In this document: positions 1 through 10,775 of the stretch, one piece after another
Layout: the number at the start of each line of letters is the position of its first letter
Numbering within the stretch: position 1 is the stretch's first letter
Assembly (NCBI GenBank): GCA_045837725.1
Contig: JBEWZL010000216.1
Span: 1 to 64,000, forward strand
Direction: 5' to 3'
From: Vermamoeba vermiformis
Taxonomy: Eukaryota > Tubulinea > Echinamoebida
Length of the DNA: 64,000 nt
Translations under genes and position numbers: made by a program
The notes under the pieces: generated by a model
Database searches by the model: none
Told to the model about the DNA's origin: nothing
The model's input: only the letters and a program-made list of their open reading frames with translations

Positions 1-368
1 AATCTAATCCTGACGTAAACGAAAGATTTATTCTCGAGCCTGTCGTGAGATCTGTTTCTGATTCAGGAGATGATTTGTTTAGCACTGGCAACAAATCAAT
101 TTCTGGCTCAAGAAAGGATTTGTTGACCATTGACAGGTGATTCATCCCAAGACAAGATTTATTAACCACTGCTAATTCATTCGTTCCTGAATCAAGAAGG
201 GATTAATCTACAAACACTAGCAAGTCCAATTCCTAAACAGATTTATTCCCAGGTATCCTTTTGTGGTTCAAAAAGGGATTTTATTTAAATCAAATTTTGC
301 GGAGACCAACCAGCCCTAAACCACCCTAATCTCAGACCCTAACCGTGGCTCGATCAGCGACAAATGTT

Positions 369-501
369 TGGGCACCTACGATTCCGTGGGCACCTAAATT
401 TCCGTGGGCACCTAGGTTTCCGTGACTGGGCACCTAGAATTCCGGGCACCTAGAATTCCGTGACTGGGCACCTAGAATTCCGCGCACCTGGGATTCCGTG
501 G
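369..501. repeat. Short minisatellite, GGGCACCTAGAATTCCGTG-like unit
   Basis: Seven or so imperfect copies of a unit reading GGGCACCTAGAATTCCGT follow one another. Some are spaced by TGACT and some abut directly, so the period alternates between about 16 and 24 bases. Copies differ by a few substitutions (CTACGATT, CTAAATTT, CTAGGTTT, CTAGAATT). It sits at the upstream edge of the larger G-rich array. Confidence 0.75.
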
Positions 502-514
502 GTCAGGCCAGGTC

Positions 515-2440
515 CACCAAATTGACTGGGGACTTCGAGAGGATATGCACAAGCTACCAGCGTATCTCTTGCATGATGAATGGGGGAAGTTAGGTGTTGG
601 ACCAAGGTCAAGACCCAGGTCGGTCCGGAGAGGGGTCTGGGTCGGGAAATGCAAGGGGCAGGAGGGCCAGGAGGGGGGTCAAGTGGGTCAACCAAATCGA
701 GTGGGGACTTCAAGGGGATATGCACAAGGTACCAGCGTATCCTCGGTGCGAAGAAAGGGGTGGGTGAGGTGTCGAAGGAAGGTTGTGACCCGGTGGGTCC
801 GGAGAGGGGTTTGATGGGGAAAGACGGGGGTCCGAGGGGGAAAGTACAGGGCTGGGGGCAGACAAGGGGGTGGTCAGGGTGGGTCAACCAAATGGAGTGG
901 GGACTTCAGGGGGGATATGCTGGAGGTACTGGGGTATCCCCTGCATGAAGAAAGGGGGAGGTTGGTTGTCGGCCTGAGGTCAAGACCCAGGTCAGTCCCA
1001 GGAGGTTATGGGTTGATTCGATTGTACAAGGGGAGGTTCAATCAAGCAGATACATGGGAGGCACCAGGGTATCCCTGCAAAGAAAGGGGGAGGTTAGGCA
1101 TTGGACCAAGGTGAAGACCTGGGACAGTCCCAAGAGGGGTCCTGATGGGAGCTGAGGGGTCTGGGTGGGAAATGCAAGGGGCAGGGGGGTTGGGAGGGGG
1201 GTCAGGGCATGTCAACCAAATTGAGTGGGGACTTCAAGGGGGATATGCATGAGGTACCAGCATATCCCCTGCATGAAGAAAGGGGGAGGTTAGGTGTTGG
1301 ACCAAGGTTGTGACCTGGGTAGGACAGGAGAGGGGCTTGATGGGGAAAGTATGGGGTGGGGGTGGGTCAGGAGGGTGGTCAGGGGTGGTTCAACCACATC
1401 AAGAGGGAATTTCAAGGGGATATGCACGAGGTACTTGCGTATCCCCAATGTGAAGAAAGGGGTGGGTTAGGTGTTGAAGGAAGGTCATGACCCAGGTCAG
1501 TCCTGAGAGGGGTCATGGTGGGGAGCCAAGGGGTTCAGGTGGGGAGGTGCAAGGATCTGGGCAGGTTGGAAGGGTGCTCAGGGTGGCTCAACCAAATTGA
1601 GTGGAAACTTCAAGGGGTGAGGAACCAGGGTATCCCCTCCATGAATACAGGGGAGGTTGGTTGTTGGCCTGAGGTCAAGACCCAGGTCAGTCCCAAGAGG
1701 TTAAGGGTTGATCAGATGAAGGGGAGGTTCAATTGAGCACATGGGTGGAAAGAGGGGGAAGTCCCATGTCCAGGCAGGTCGTCAGCTTGGGTGTGTGGCA
1801 TGGGACCTTCAAGGGGGATGTGCAGCAGGTGTCAGGGCATCCACGGAGTGAAAGATGGGGGGAGTTAGGTTCCCACCCATCCTACCTTCTACCCAGCCAC
1901 GTCAAAGCCCATAAGGTCAAACCTACAGGGCAGGGCAGGACCAAGCTGAGGACTGTCTAGGGGGACTCACAGTGGGGAGAGGTGCCAGGTGTGGTGAATG
2001 TAGGCCTCTCACAGTGAACGAGGCAGAGGTTATGGACAGAGGTAAAATATTTGTGCGCCAGGTACTGGGACCTGAACCTCAAGGTCAAAACTTGAAAAGA
2101 GGGACAAATGCAATCTCACTTACCTGGTCTTCCACCAAGAGGTTGATTGTTATGCACAACAGTAGTTTGGGGGGTTAACCAAATTACATGGGACTTCAAG
2201 GCAAATCTGCACAAGGTGTTGGGGTATCCCTTGCACAAAGCAAGAGGGAGGTTGGGTGTTGGACCAAGACCTGGGTCAGTCCCAGGAAGTTGAGGTTGAT
2301 TTGATTAGATGAACAGGAGATTTGATTGAGCAGGCCCAGGCAGCAAGGCTAGTCATCTGGGTGGGTCAATGAGATCGAGTGATAGCTTTGAGAGGGGTGT
2401 GGGAGGTTCTGGGGTAACCCCTGCATGAAAGGGGGTGTTA
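515..2440. repeat. Degenerate tandem array with a period of about 165-200 bp
   Basis: A unit starting ACCAAATTGAGTGGGGACTT recurs at about 515, 691, 878, 1,210, 1,391, 1,591 and 2,179, with weaker copies near 1,040 and 2,361. Each continues into ATATGCA, a GGTACCAG..TATCCCCTGCATGAAG block, AAGGGGGAGGTTAGGTGTTGGACCAAGG and GACCCAGGTCAGTCC. Spacing is mostly 165-200 bp. Copies are well diverged with many small indels, so the array is old. No coding function is supported. Confidence 0.75.
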
Positions 2441-4185
2441 GGCAAAGAAGTATTGCCCAGGAAGAGTCAACTGGATTGACCCAGAGGGAGAAGTCCAGAT
2501 CCAGGGTGGCAGGTGGGCGATAGCTACAGAGTGGGCCAGTCCCAATCACAGGGTCACCCTTCAAAGCTGGGTTGAGCAGACAGGGTGGCTGAAGGTGGGA
2601 TGTGATGGGTCAACAACTGTTTGAAGTGGGATACCCTGGCAACAAATAGACATGAAGTTAGTTCTATTGGAGATTGGAGTTACAGGCACTCAAAAAAGAG
2701 CAAGCAGAAATTTGTCTACAGCTGCCAGGACTTTGTCCAGGTAGTAGTGCGCACATACAAAGGTCACCAGTGGTGCCTGAGGAGTGTGGTGGTCCTGGCC
2801 TGTAGCACCTACAGCCTTCATCGTTCAAGGTAATTGTCAGACCCTTTGAAGAGGGAACAGAGCAAGAGATGTGCCAAGGTCTCCATCAGGCAACTGTTGA
2901 CAATTCCTCAAGGATCAACCCCTTGACCAGGTCAGACCTGGGAGTCTGATGGGAGGCCAGCTCTTGGCTTACAAGTCAGGGAACCAACATGATAGGTTGC
3001 AAACCATTAACCAGACATGATAATTGAGCTTGGCAAAGTCCAGTACTTCCAGTTCAGCTTAGTTGACCTCCCTTCCTGAGTCATAAAGGGATTAGAAAAT
3101 GGCATGCACTCAAAAGGAGACCGAGTTCATACCTGTGTTTTTTATCGAATTGAAGGTTTCTTTTCTCCTTGCTTTAACAAGTTCAAGATCTGGGTAGCTT
3201 GGGTAGATCACCTGTAAACTCGAATTAGAATCTCTTCTTGGGTCAGGAAAGGATTATCTCACTGCAACTTTAATCTTTCCCCTCTCTGACTCAGGAAGGG
3301 ATTTTCCCTCTCTGATTCAGGAAGGGATGCTTAATTGTGAATAACACTTAAAATTTACTGTTCCCTTCCCTATCTGCAAATATTGTACTTATGACATCTT
3401 TGCAGATTTTCCTTTTACTGGGTAGCACCTGGGCTGTTTTCTTGTCGTCAAGCGTGGTGTTGTGTTTGTTGGGGTGAGCAAAATGAATTTCTTGCTTTCC
3501 AAACATTACTTTTGAATTTCCTCCCTTTTTATTTAGGGAGGATATTTTTTCCCTCCCTGGCTCATAGAGGGAAGGTTTTCTGCCAATTTTCATGTTGCTT
3601 CTCAAGTTGAAAATCCCTTACTGCTTAGCAATTTGTCTTGGAGGAATTGGGGGGAAACCCCCCCACACCCCCCAGCAACATTTTTTCTCATTTTTTCTTT
3701 GCTTTTGCCTTGCTGAAACCCCTTCAATCTCTGATTTTGTCCAGATTTTTCCTGATTTTCTGTTGTTTTTGCCTGATTTTCCCTCAATTTTGGAATTTTT
3801 GCCTCAATTTCCTTCATTTTTCCCTTTGTTCTTTCGAAATCCCTTCCTGTCTCAGGGAGGGATTGCCTTGTAGGGGGAGGGATTTTCATCACTGCCTGTC
3901 TTTCTTCTTGAATTCCCTTCTTGAGCCAAAGAAGGATCGTCTTTCGAAAACAGCTTTCACAACCCTAACCCCGATGTTTTTTGATATTTCTCATATAAAT
4001 TAATTTATGGTACTAATTAATAAAATAATTTACTTATAATCGTTGCACTCCTCCTCGCCACTATTCAGTAGAATTTCAGATGCGCATAGGTCGCTAAAAA
4101 AAAATTTAAATATTTGTTGTTAATTTATATTTATTATATATGCACAAATTTGCCGTGAATTAATTATTTTATATTATAATTTAAC

Positions 4186-4320
4186 CTACCTTGTTGTTAT
4201 TTGTCCAAGACTTTCAAGATCACGTGGCGACCAGCTGGATTTGGCGGTTGGTTTGCCTATCCATCGCTGCAAACCCTTAATTAATAATATAATAGCTATG
4301 CCGACAATAAAATATAACAT
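4186..4320 (-). CDS. Possible small single-pass membrane protein (tentative)
   Basis: An ATG-initiated frame of 44 residues starts MLYFIVGIAIILLIKGLQRW, a plausible hydrophobic membrane anchor. A short polar tail rich in Ser, Arg and Lys follows and ends in a stop at the left edge. The frame stays open upstream to about 4,407 without another ATG, so a spliced upstream exon is possible. I recognise no family. It lies in the AT-rich gap between the left repeat block and the receptor kinase cluster. It may be chance. Confidence 0.2.
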   Translation of the reverse strand: MLYFIVGIAIILLIKGLQRWIGKPTAKSSWSPRDLESLGQITTR

Positions 4321-5643
4321 TATTGGTGTCGGCCCGTTCTCGATCAAAAATGAATAGAAATTTTTTGAACGTAAACATTTGTTGTGAAAATAAATTGGAT
4401 CAAACACTAAAACTTATCCAAAAAGGTCGGAAGTGCTTGATATACAGTCGTGTTTATAAGCGCTTATTACTATTTGGTAATTATGACACTTACTTGTAAA
4501 CATCCTTGTTTTCACCAGATGGCAAGTAGATTTTAGCTACTTGTACACACATTAACCAATCAATAGGTCTTCAAAGAATGCTGTTTGGGATTCAGTTCAA
4601 TTTGATGTATGTGGTTGCTGGTTTTACTTCTTGTGTAGCAACCTTGTTTTGGCTTTGCACTGTGCACAAGGCAAAGGACACACTTGAAGACATGTAACTA
4701 CTAGCATTCAAGTGCAGGCAGCTGAGCCCCACAATTATGAAAAAGACCTTTGAGGATAAATGAAATGAAACAAGACACTTCACTTTTCACAGAGGCAAAG
4801 CCAAAACAAGGCTTGTTACAATTCATCAGAGGTGACCTCAGTGTGGTTCAATGCTGCAAAACAGGTTTTTGCACATTTCAAAGTAGTATGACAATTATTA
4901 TTGAGTAGCAAAAGATTGGATCAAGAAAAATACTGATGTGAACTGGTAGCCAAACTGAGTGATACATTCAACGGCCAACATCACATGATTTTTACCTTGA
5001 TTATTGTGAGTATGCAAAGAGACATAATGAATATATTGTATCAAAATCGACGCTGAAAAAGATCAAAGAAGATATTGGTGTGGTGAAATGGCTGTTTGAC
5101 AGATTTGATTGCACCAAATGAATTGAATATTAATTATAAGAAAAATTGAATTCAGCAACATTTCAAAGATTGATACATCAAAAGGCAATTTTACAACCAG
5201 CTACAACAAAGGAGCTTGCTTGACAGCTCAGCGTTGAAACACTATACTCTAAACCAATGGCTGCATTGACAGGCCAAAACTGGATGTTAGGAGGATGATG
5301 ATAGCAACCAGGCAAAGAAGTGAGCAGGCTGCAGTGTTTAAAATAGGTGTGTTTAAATAGCTGGAGCGTTGCTTCTCTTTGCTGCCACTCTGGGTGATGC
5401 CTGTAATGCATGCGAACCCTGTGTACTTCAATGGATCACCAACAAGCAGTAGTTGGATTGGCGAGTTGACTCCATCCACTGCAACCAGCACTTTAGGACC
5501 AAGGCAGCTTGCTATAGTAGCTTCACAAGGAGCTGTTCAGCATCAAGTAGTGCTATCCTGCGCCCAGAGCTGTTCAGCAAACATTAGCAGTAATTGATAC
5601 CATCAACAATCTTTAATTTGATTAGGTTAGAAGTACAATACAG
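4321..5643. other. CpG-depleted stretch without a clear gene
   Basis: I counted only three CpG dinucleotides in 4,561-5,160, far fewer than in neighbouring receptor exons. A coding-like plus-strand block at 4,963-5,121 would end KWLFDRFDCTK before a stop, but stops lie upstream. On the minus strand 5,249-5,491 is open and ends in a hydrophobic segment, without a supported start. The composition matches the transposon-like block at 10,383-14,800, so this may be a decayed mobile element. No identity can be assigned. Confidence 0.4.
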
Positions 5644-8310
5644 CTAGAAATTGTTAGAAATAAGCTGGCACAGGTCGAACATTGTCTACAAAGAAGAAAA
5701 TATTATTATTAATGATGAAACTAGACAAGTTTTACTTACAGGCCTATCAGCAGGGTTTGCTCTCCAACACTTCTCCATTATCTCATGTAGCACAGGGTCA
5801 CAGTCTGGAGGAATTGCAGGTGAGTATGCCTCATCTCTTATCTTTGCAGCTACGTCAAGCTGGTCTTCACCAAAATGAGGCTCGTGGCCATTAACTATTT
5901 CGCTCACTGATGACCATTAGAATGTGCATTGGCTGGAGTATTTGTCACATACCAACTATTCCAAATGTCCAAACATCAGACTTAACACTGTACTTCAGAT
6001 CATGAAGACTTTCAGGAGCCATCCAGCGAATTGGTCCAATATCTGTCTCCGTCTGTCCTTGTTGTGACATATCTTTGAGCACTCTTGACATGCCAAAGTC
6101 AGAGATCTTAGGCTTGCCGATCCCGAGCTTCAAAAGAGTTAACATCGTCGGCAAAACAAATCACAGTTACCAAGATATTTCGTGCAGCCAAGTCGCGATG
6201 AACAATATTGTGACTGTGCAGGTGGAGCAGTCCAAATGCGATACCTTTCACAAGTGCTTTTTGTTCGTCAGTGTTGAGTTGTTGTTTTGACAAAATCTTG
6301 TCGAGACTACCACCGTCGCAGAACTCAAGCACAATGTAAGGGAAATCTGAGTCGAGACTCACTCCAAATGTGCGCACGACATTCGGGTGAGGTGGAAGGT
6401 CGCTGTTACTCGTCAATAAGAAACATCTATGGGCTCTGAGCTTACACAGTGAGCTTCGCTTCTTTCAAGAACACCTCTTTTTCCATTAGCTGAGTACTCA
6501 TTTTGATAGCTACCTCGGCACCCTTCCATTTGCTAGGCACAAATTAGCAAGTTGTGTTTTCCATTCGGCGCCAAACTTACCCGCGGTAGACCTTTCCAAA
6601 GCTTCCTGCGCCGATTTCTGATACGAATTTAAGCTGTTTGTAAGGAATTTGCATCTTTTCGTCGATTTCTGCGTCGCCTTTCTTCGTAGGCATGAGCGAG
6701 TAAGTTGTATCTCCATTACCCCCCTCGGGGTGCTCCTTTTTGTCGCTCTTCTTCTTATCAATCTTCTTCTTGATGACGAGGAAGTAAATTATTAAAAAGA
6801 CACCAACAGCGCCGGCTACTGACAGGCTGACACCGAGACCGATTGCAAGACTATCAACTCCCGGCGGATTAATGACGTTGCTCACGGGGTTGCTCGAAGG
6901 AGTTGACGCAGTAAGTGGAGTCGTCGTGCCTGGGCCAGAATCAGAATAGTTTCCTAGAGCCCAGAAATCAATGCTGGAGTCCGTTCCAATGATTATGTAG
7001 TCGTCAAATACTGTTGCCGATATCAAATCTCCATTGCGTGTAGACTGTTTTTTGGCCAGGACATTGAAGTTATTTGCCGGATCCAGCGCGAAGAGGTTGT
7101 AGCGATTGCTTAGTTGGTCCGCAACTACTAATATCAACGTCCCATCGTTCAACAAGACGCTGAGTGTGCGTTCATATGCGATCAATTCGAAATTGTAATT
7201 GTTACCGTAGTACGATGGAACAGGAACTTGCACTCGTGTTCCTTGATTGGTGGAGCTGACGCAGTAGAAGTCCTACATCATTGGTTATGTTTGTCTACGA
7301 TTATTCGATAGCGTACCGAGGCAATTGCATTGGTGTTATTGAGAACGACAGCCCTGCCACAGAAAAACCAGTGCGTTCTGTTGGAGACAAACGTGCTGGC
7401 GATAGTATCGGTCTGCGTCAATAGCATTGAGCAATCAAGCGGTGAAGTGCACTTGTCGACAATAACTGTCGAAGTGTCAAGCCCAAATTCGTACGAGGGA
7501 TTGAGAGTGGACTCAGGTGTCGTGATCACTCGCGCCATGTAGAACTCCGTTGCTGTTTGAAAGCATCAGCACGTATTATTCGTCTCAAAAAGGACTTACG
7601 TTGTGATTGATGCACGTAGAATTGCATGATGCCCGAGGGTACTGTGTCTAACGACGAGTCATAATAAAACGAGATCTCGGTGCCATTGACAATCCTTCGA
7701 ATCATGTCGCCCTCATAGCCGGCGAACTAATTTAACGTCAAAAATGTAGTAGAATGGTGATATATAGAGCTTACCGATTTATCCAGCATTAGAGTAATGA
7801 CCTGATTTCCAATGAAGACACTAAACGAATCCACGGGAAAAAATTTCTCCAAATTGATGTTATTCGTCATAGTAACGTTTGCGTCGAAGTCTCCTAGATA
7901 GCTGTCGAACAATTCAGTTCCAGCAAACTGGCAGGAAGAAACTCCCATAATCCAACGCAGATCGAAGATCGAGTCTTTAGCGGTGAACAGAACTTTTTCC
8001 GTCAATTCCATATCTGTCATATTCCAAGTGAAAGAATAAAAATTTGCATTGTTGGTGCTGTCGAGCATGCAACCTTTGTAGACACCAGTTAACGGATCCT
8101 TTTCAACTATTCGAATATCTCTAATATCAATAAGGCCTTTATTGAGTAGGACCTGAGGCTTCAGTGAAAGTTGCCCGAACCCTGGAATTTTAGAAGTTAG
8201 TGGTGATTTTTTATTAATTTACTTTGTTGGATGCGTTTACCTAGCGCAACGACAGACGAAGCAAACAATAAAACGATGAAGCATTTGATCAGAACTATTA
8301 CCGTTTGCAT
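5644..8310 (-). CDS. Receptor-type tyrosine kinase, apparently complete
   Basis: The start ATG (8,308-8,310) opens a hydrophobic signal peptide ending ..FASSVVAL at a splice donor. Several exons encode a cysteine-poor ectodomain. A transmembrane helix (about 6,780-6,850) is followed by a lysine-rich stretch, then a kinase domain that begins IPYKQLKFVSEIGAGSFGKV. Visible kinase features are the Gly loop, VAIK lysine, HRDLAARN catalytic loop, DFGMSR and PIRWMAPES, which mark a tyrosine-type rather than Ser/Thr kinase. The last exon ends TMFDLCQLISNNF-stop. It likely senses an extracellular cue and phosphorylates cytoplasmic proteins. The ligand is unknown. Its start lies 96 bp downstream of the end of the paralogous kinase gene on the same strand, showing tandem duplication. 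Exon joins are inferred from GT-AG sites and frame. Confidence 0.85.
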
Positions 8311-8405
8311 ACTTTAGATGTGGTGTCGTGTCGTGCACGAAGTACGCAAGATAAACTGCGAGATTAAAATAAATTTATTTAATTTTCCATATTTGGTAAG
8401 ATTAC

Positions 8406-10266
8406 CTAACCCAACTTCTCACCAATAATATCGCATACATCATGCATGGTCTGACGAGCGTAATTAGTACTTAATTTTGCGCTCTTTATTTTTACTTACT
8501 GGTCGTTCCGCCGGATCGGTCTTCCAACACATCTCCATTAGTTCCTTTAACACAGGATCGCAATCTGCCGCAATTGTAGGAGTGTAAGACTCGTCTCTAC
8601 GTAGTTGGTGAGTGAAAGAGAACGCTAAAACTTTGTTCGTACCGGATTTTGCGGGCAACGTTGATCTGATCTTCGCCAGCATGTGGCTCGTGCCCATTGA
8701 CTACTTCACTCACTAATGCGGTGTTAATAACGACTATTATTCTTGGTCGCGATACTTGCCTACAATGCCAAACGTCCAAACGTTGGATTTCACGCTGTAC
8801 ACCGCGTCGCGAATACTCTCCGGAGCCTAAGCGCTATGTTAGTACTCGAATAGTAAGCAATGCTTAACGCACCATCCAACGAACTGGCCCAATGCGCGAT
8901 GCTGTCTGACCTTGTTGTGCACCGTCTTTGAGGACACGAGACATACCAAAGTCAGAGATCTTGGGCTTATTCTCACCGACCTGATTAACGAGATTAGAAC
9001 AGAATATACTGAAGCAGGGGGTATACTTACTAAAATGTTTCTCGCGGCCAAGTCACGATGAACAATATTGTGACTGTGCAGGTGGAGCAGTCCAAATGCG
9101 ATACCTTTCACAAGTGCTTTTTGTTCATCGGTGTTGAGTTGCTGTTTTGACAAAATCTTGTCGAGACTGCCACCGTCGCAGAACTCGAGCACAATGTAAG
9201 GGAACTCCGAGTCGAGACTCACTCCGAACGTTTGTACAACATTCGGGTGAGGAGGCAATTGCCTGTACACGTTAGCGCTATGATTGTCAAAAGTACACCA
9301 CTTACAGGGTCAGCTTAGCCTCTTTCAAAAACGATTCGGCGTCCTTGGAGGATAATCTATTGTTCATTTTGATTGCGACATTTACTCCTCGCCACTCTCT
9401 GTATTGCAGTTTAGTAAGTCGATGAAGGCTAGCGTTACGATCTTACCCGACAAAAACTTTTCCAAAACTGCCAGCGCCGATCTCCTTCGTGAACACAAGG
9501 TCTTTGTATGGAATTAGCAGCTTCTTATCGAATTGTTGCAGCGGTAAATTCTCGACTGCCTCATTGTTGTTCGGTCTGCTGTGTTTCTTGCGTCGTTTTT
9601 TGTCCAAAAGTACCGCTAATACAATTGCGCCGGCGGCTACAGCACTGCCAACAACAAGACCGACAATTAAGCCAGTTTGTTCATCGGGTGTAAGACCAGA
9701 GGGAGACTTTGTCACTGAAGCCGGTGATCCTGGTTTAATATTGAGGTCCAAATTCCACGTGTAGTAATCAATTCCTAATGTCGTCACGACAGCGATGATG
9801 TTGTCTTTGCAGTGTATGGCTCTGACACCGCCGCTTCCAACCACTTGGTTAACCAAACTGAATGAATCAGATGGGAGCAATGCTGACATCGTGTAATTCA
9901 GCCTCTCTATCGCATTCGTTGTCATAATGAACACGTCGCCAATGATGCATGCTTGCATTCCTGCAAGATCAAAGGTACTTGGCTTGAATTCTCCAGAGTA
10001 GATAGCAGTTGGAAGGGCAACGGCGCCGTTTTGTCTAACACCAACAAATGCCTGCGTAATAATTCAGAAAAGTTAATGCGATTTGGAACTTACTGTTGTT
10101 AGCGTTTGAAGGGACACGCCACATCCGTACCAATTGGTACCGTCTGTAGCAATTTTTATAAAGATTCTGTCGAGCAAGCCCACCTGCGTGCACGAAGTTA
10201 ACGAGCAGTCCTCGACCTTTGCTGTCAATGAGTCTCCAATGCTGCTCGCAATAAAGTATCTGGTCG
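8406..10266 (-). CDS. Receptor-type tyrosine kinase paralog lacking its 5' exons
   Basis: This copy shares exon order and kinase motifs with the receptor at 5,644-8,310: a Gly-rich loop (EIGAGSFGKVFVG), VAIK, HRDLAARN, DFGMSR and RWMAPES. A transmembrane helix near 9,600-9,690 precedes a Lys/Arg patch. Its final exon ends GEKLG-stop. The most upstream exon I can support begins at a splice acceptor at 10,266 and matches the exon of the sister gene that starts at PTEFYMARV. The preceding ectodomain exons and signal peptide are absent; a chromodomain reading frame of the mobile-element-like block ends at 10,383. The gene is therefore probably broken by insertion or deletion. Reading frame and kinase motifs in the remaining exons look intact, so loss may be recent or an alternative promoter may exist. 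Confidence 0.75.
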
Positions 10267-10382
10267 CTGGTGAGTGTAAATAAGGCTAATTATGCACCAA
10301 CGTCAGCGGAGTGTCAAATGTGAGAAAAATAAAGTTTACTCATGTTTATGCACGTTCAATAACCAATTGAGAGAAAATCTCA

Positions 10383-10766
10383 TTACAACAAATTCTTAAC
10401 ACAGTCTACATCTTCCCAAGTCCAGTCTTGTTTCTTTGGCCATCCAACCCACTGAATTAGTATTTTACCATCTTGTTCATGATGAATTTTGTGAACTTTG
10501 TCGCAACTTCTTATCTGTCCTTTCCATCTTTTCAACAAATTATTTGCACTTATCAACTGATTACTGGCCAACCATTCATCATGCTTGTCTTGTGAGAGTT
10601 TTTCATTGTCTGTATCTTTGAATTTTACCTTGTATTCTGTGATTCCATGTCTAATTCGAGCATCCACAATCTGCTGAACATCATACAAAGGAGGATCCCA
10701 AGTGTTCCACTTATCTTCAAAGTCAAGCTTTTGTTCTGGGTTGATATATTGCTTGCATTCTCTCAT
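10383..10766 (-). CDS. Chromodomain reading frame at the 3' end of the element
   Basis: The 127-residue frame holds two chromo-like segments. The first is DARIRHGITEYKVKFKDTDN..DEWLASNQL. The second is HKIHHEQDGKILIQWVGWPK followed by WTWEDVDCVKNLL, which fits the aromatic-cage chromodomain pattern (Trp-x-Gly-Trp..Thr-Trp-Glu). Such domains bind methylated histone tails and can guide integration to chromatin. It begins ten bases after the upstream DUF7869-like frame ends and lies in the same frame, separated by one TGA. Genes elsewhere in the window, for example the secreted protein at 17,483, also end in TGA, so TGA appears to be a normal stop. It may be the tail of the upstream protein after a nonsense change, or a separate unit. 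Confidence 0.6.
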   Translation of the reverse strand: MRECKQYINPEQKLDFEDKWNTWDPPLYDVQQIVDARIRHGITEYKVKFKDTDNEKLSQDKHDEWLASNQLISANNLLKRWKGQIRSCDKVHKIHHEQDGKILIQWVGWPKKQDWTWEDVDCVKNLL

Positions 10767-10775
10767 TGTCTTGAT

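Larger units (their letters stand above)
1..3990. repeat. G-rich, gene-free repeat block at the left edge
   Basis: This block has no convincing gene and differs in texture from everything to its right. The flanks (about 40-320 and 3,050-3,930) repeat a short motif, roughly TCAGGAAGGGATT with variants, and the centre is a G-rich degenerate tandem array. Open frames inside it are overlapping, low-complexity and lack splice-delimited structure. CCCTAA-like words occur near 312-346 and 3,962-3,975 but never as an array. The change to AT-rich sequence at about 3,990 is abrupt. It could be a subtelomeric or satellite-like repeat, or foreign or misassembled sequence; the sequence alone does not decide. 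Confidence 0.6.

Noticed and set aside
312-346. Telomere sequence
   Set aside because: CCCTAA-like words occur only singly and with errors here and near 3,965; there is no telomeric array.
1-3990. CRISPR-like or other regularly spaced array
   Set aside because: Repeats are degenerate, with variable spacing and no unique spacers of constant length, and the window is eukaryotic.
3592-4003. Overlapping plus- and minus-strand frames of 90-120 codons
   Set aside because: They come from pyrimidine-rich simple sequence (TTTTTCCTGATTTT-like), with no domain similarity or splice pattern.
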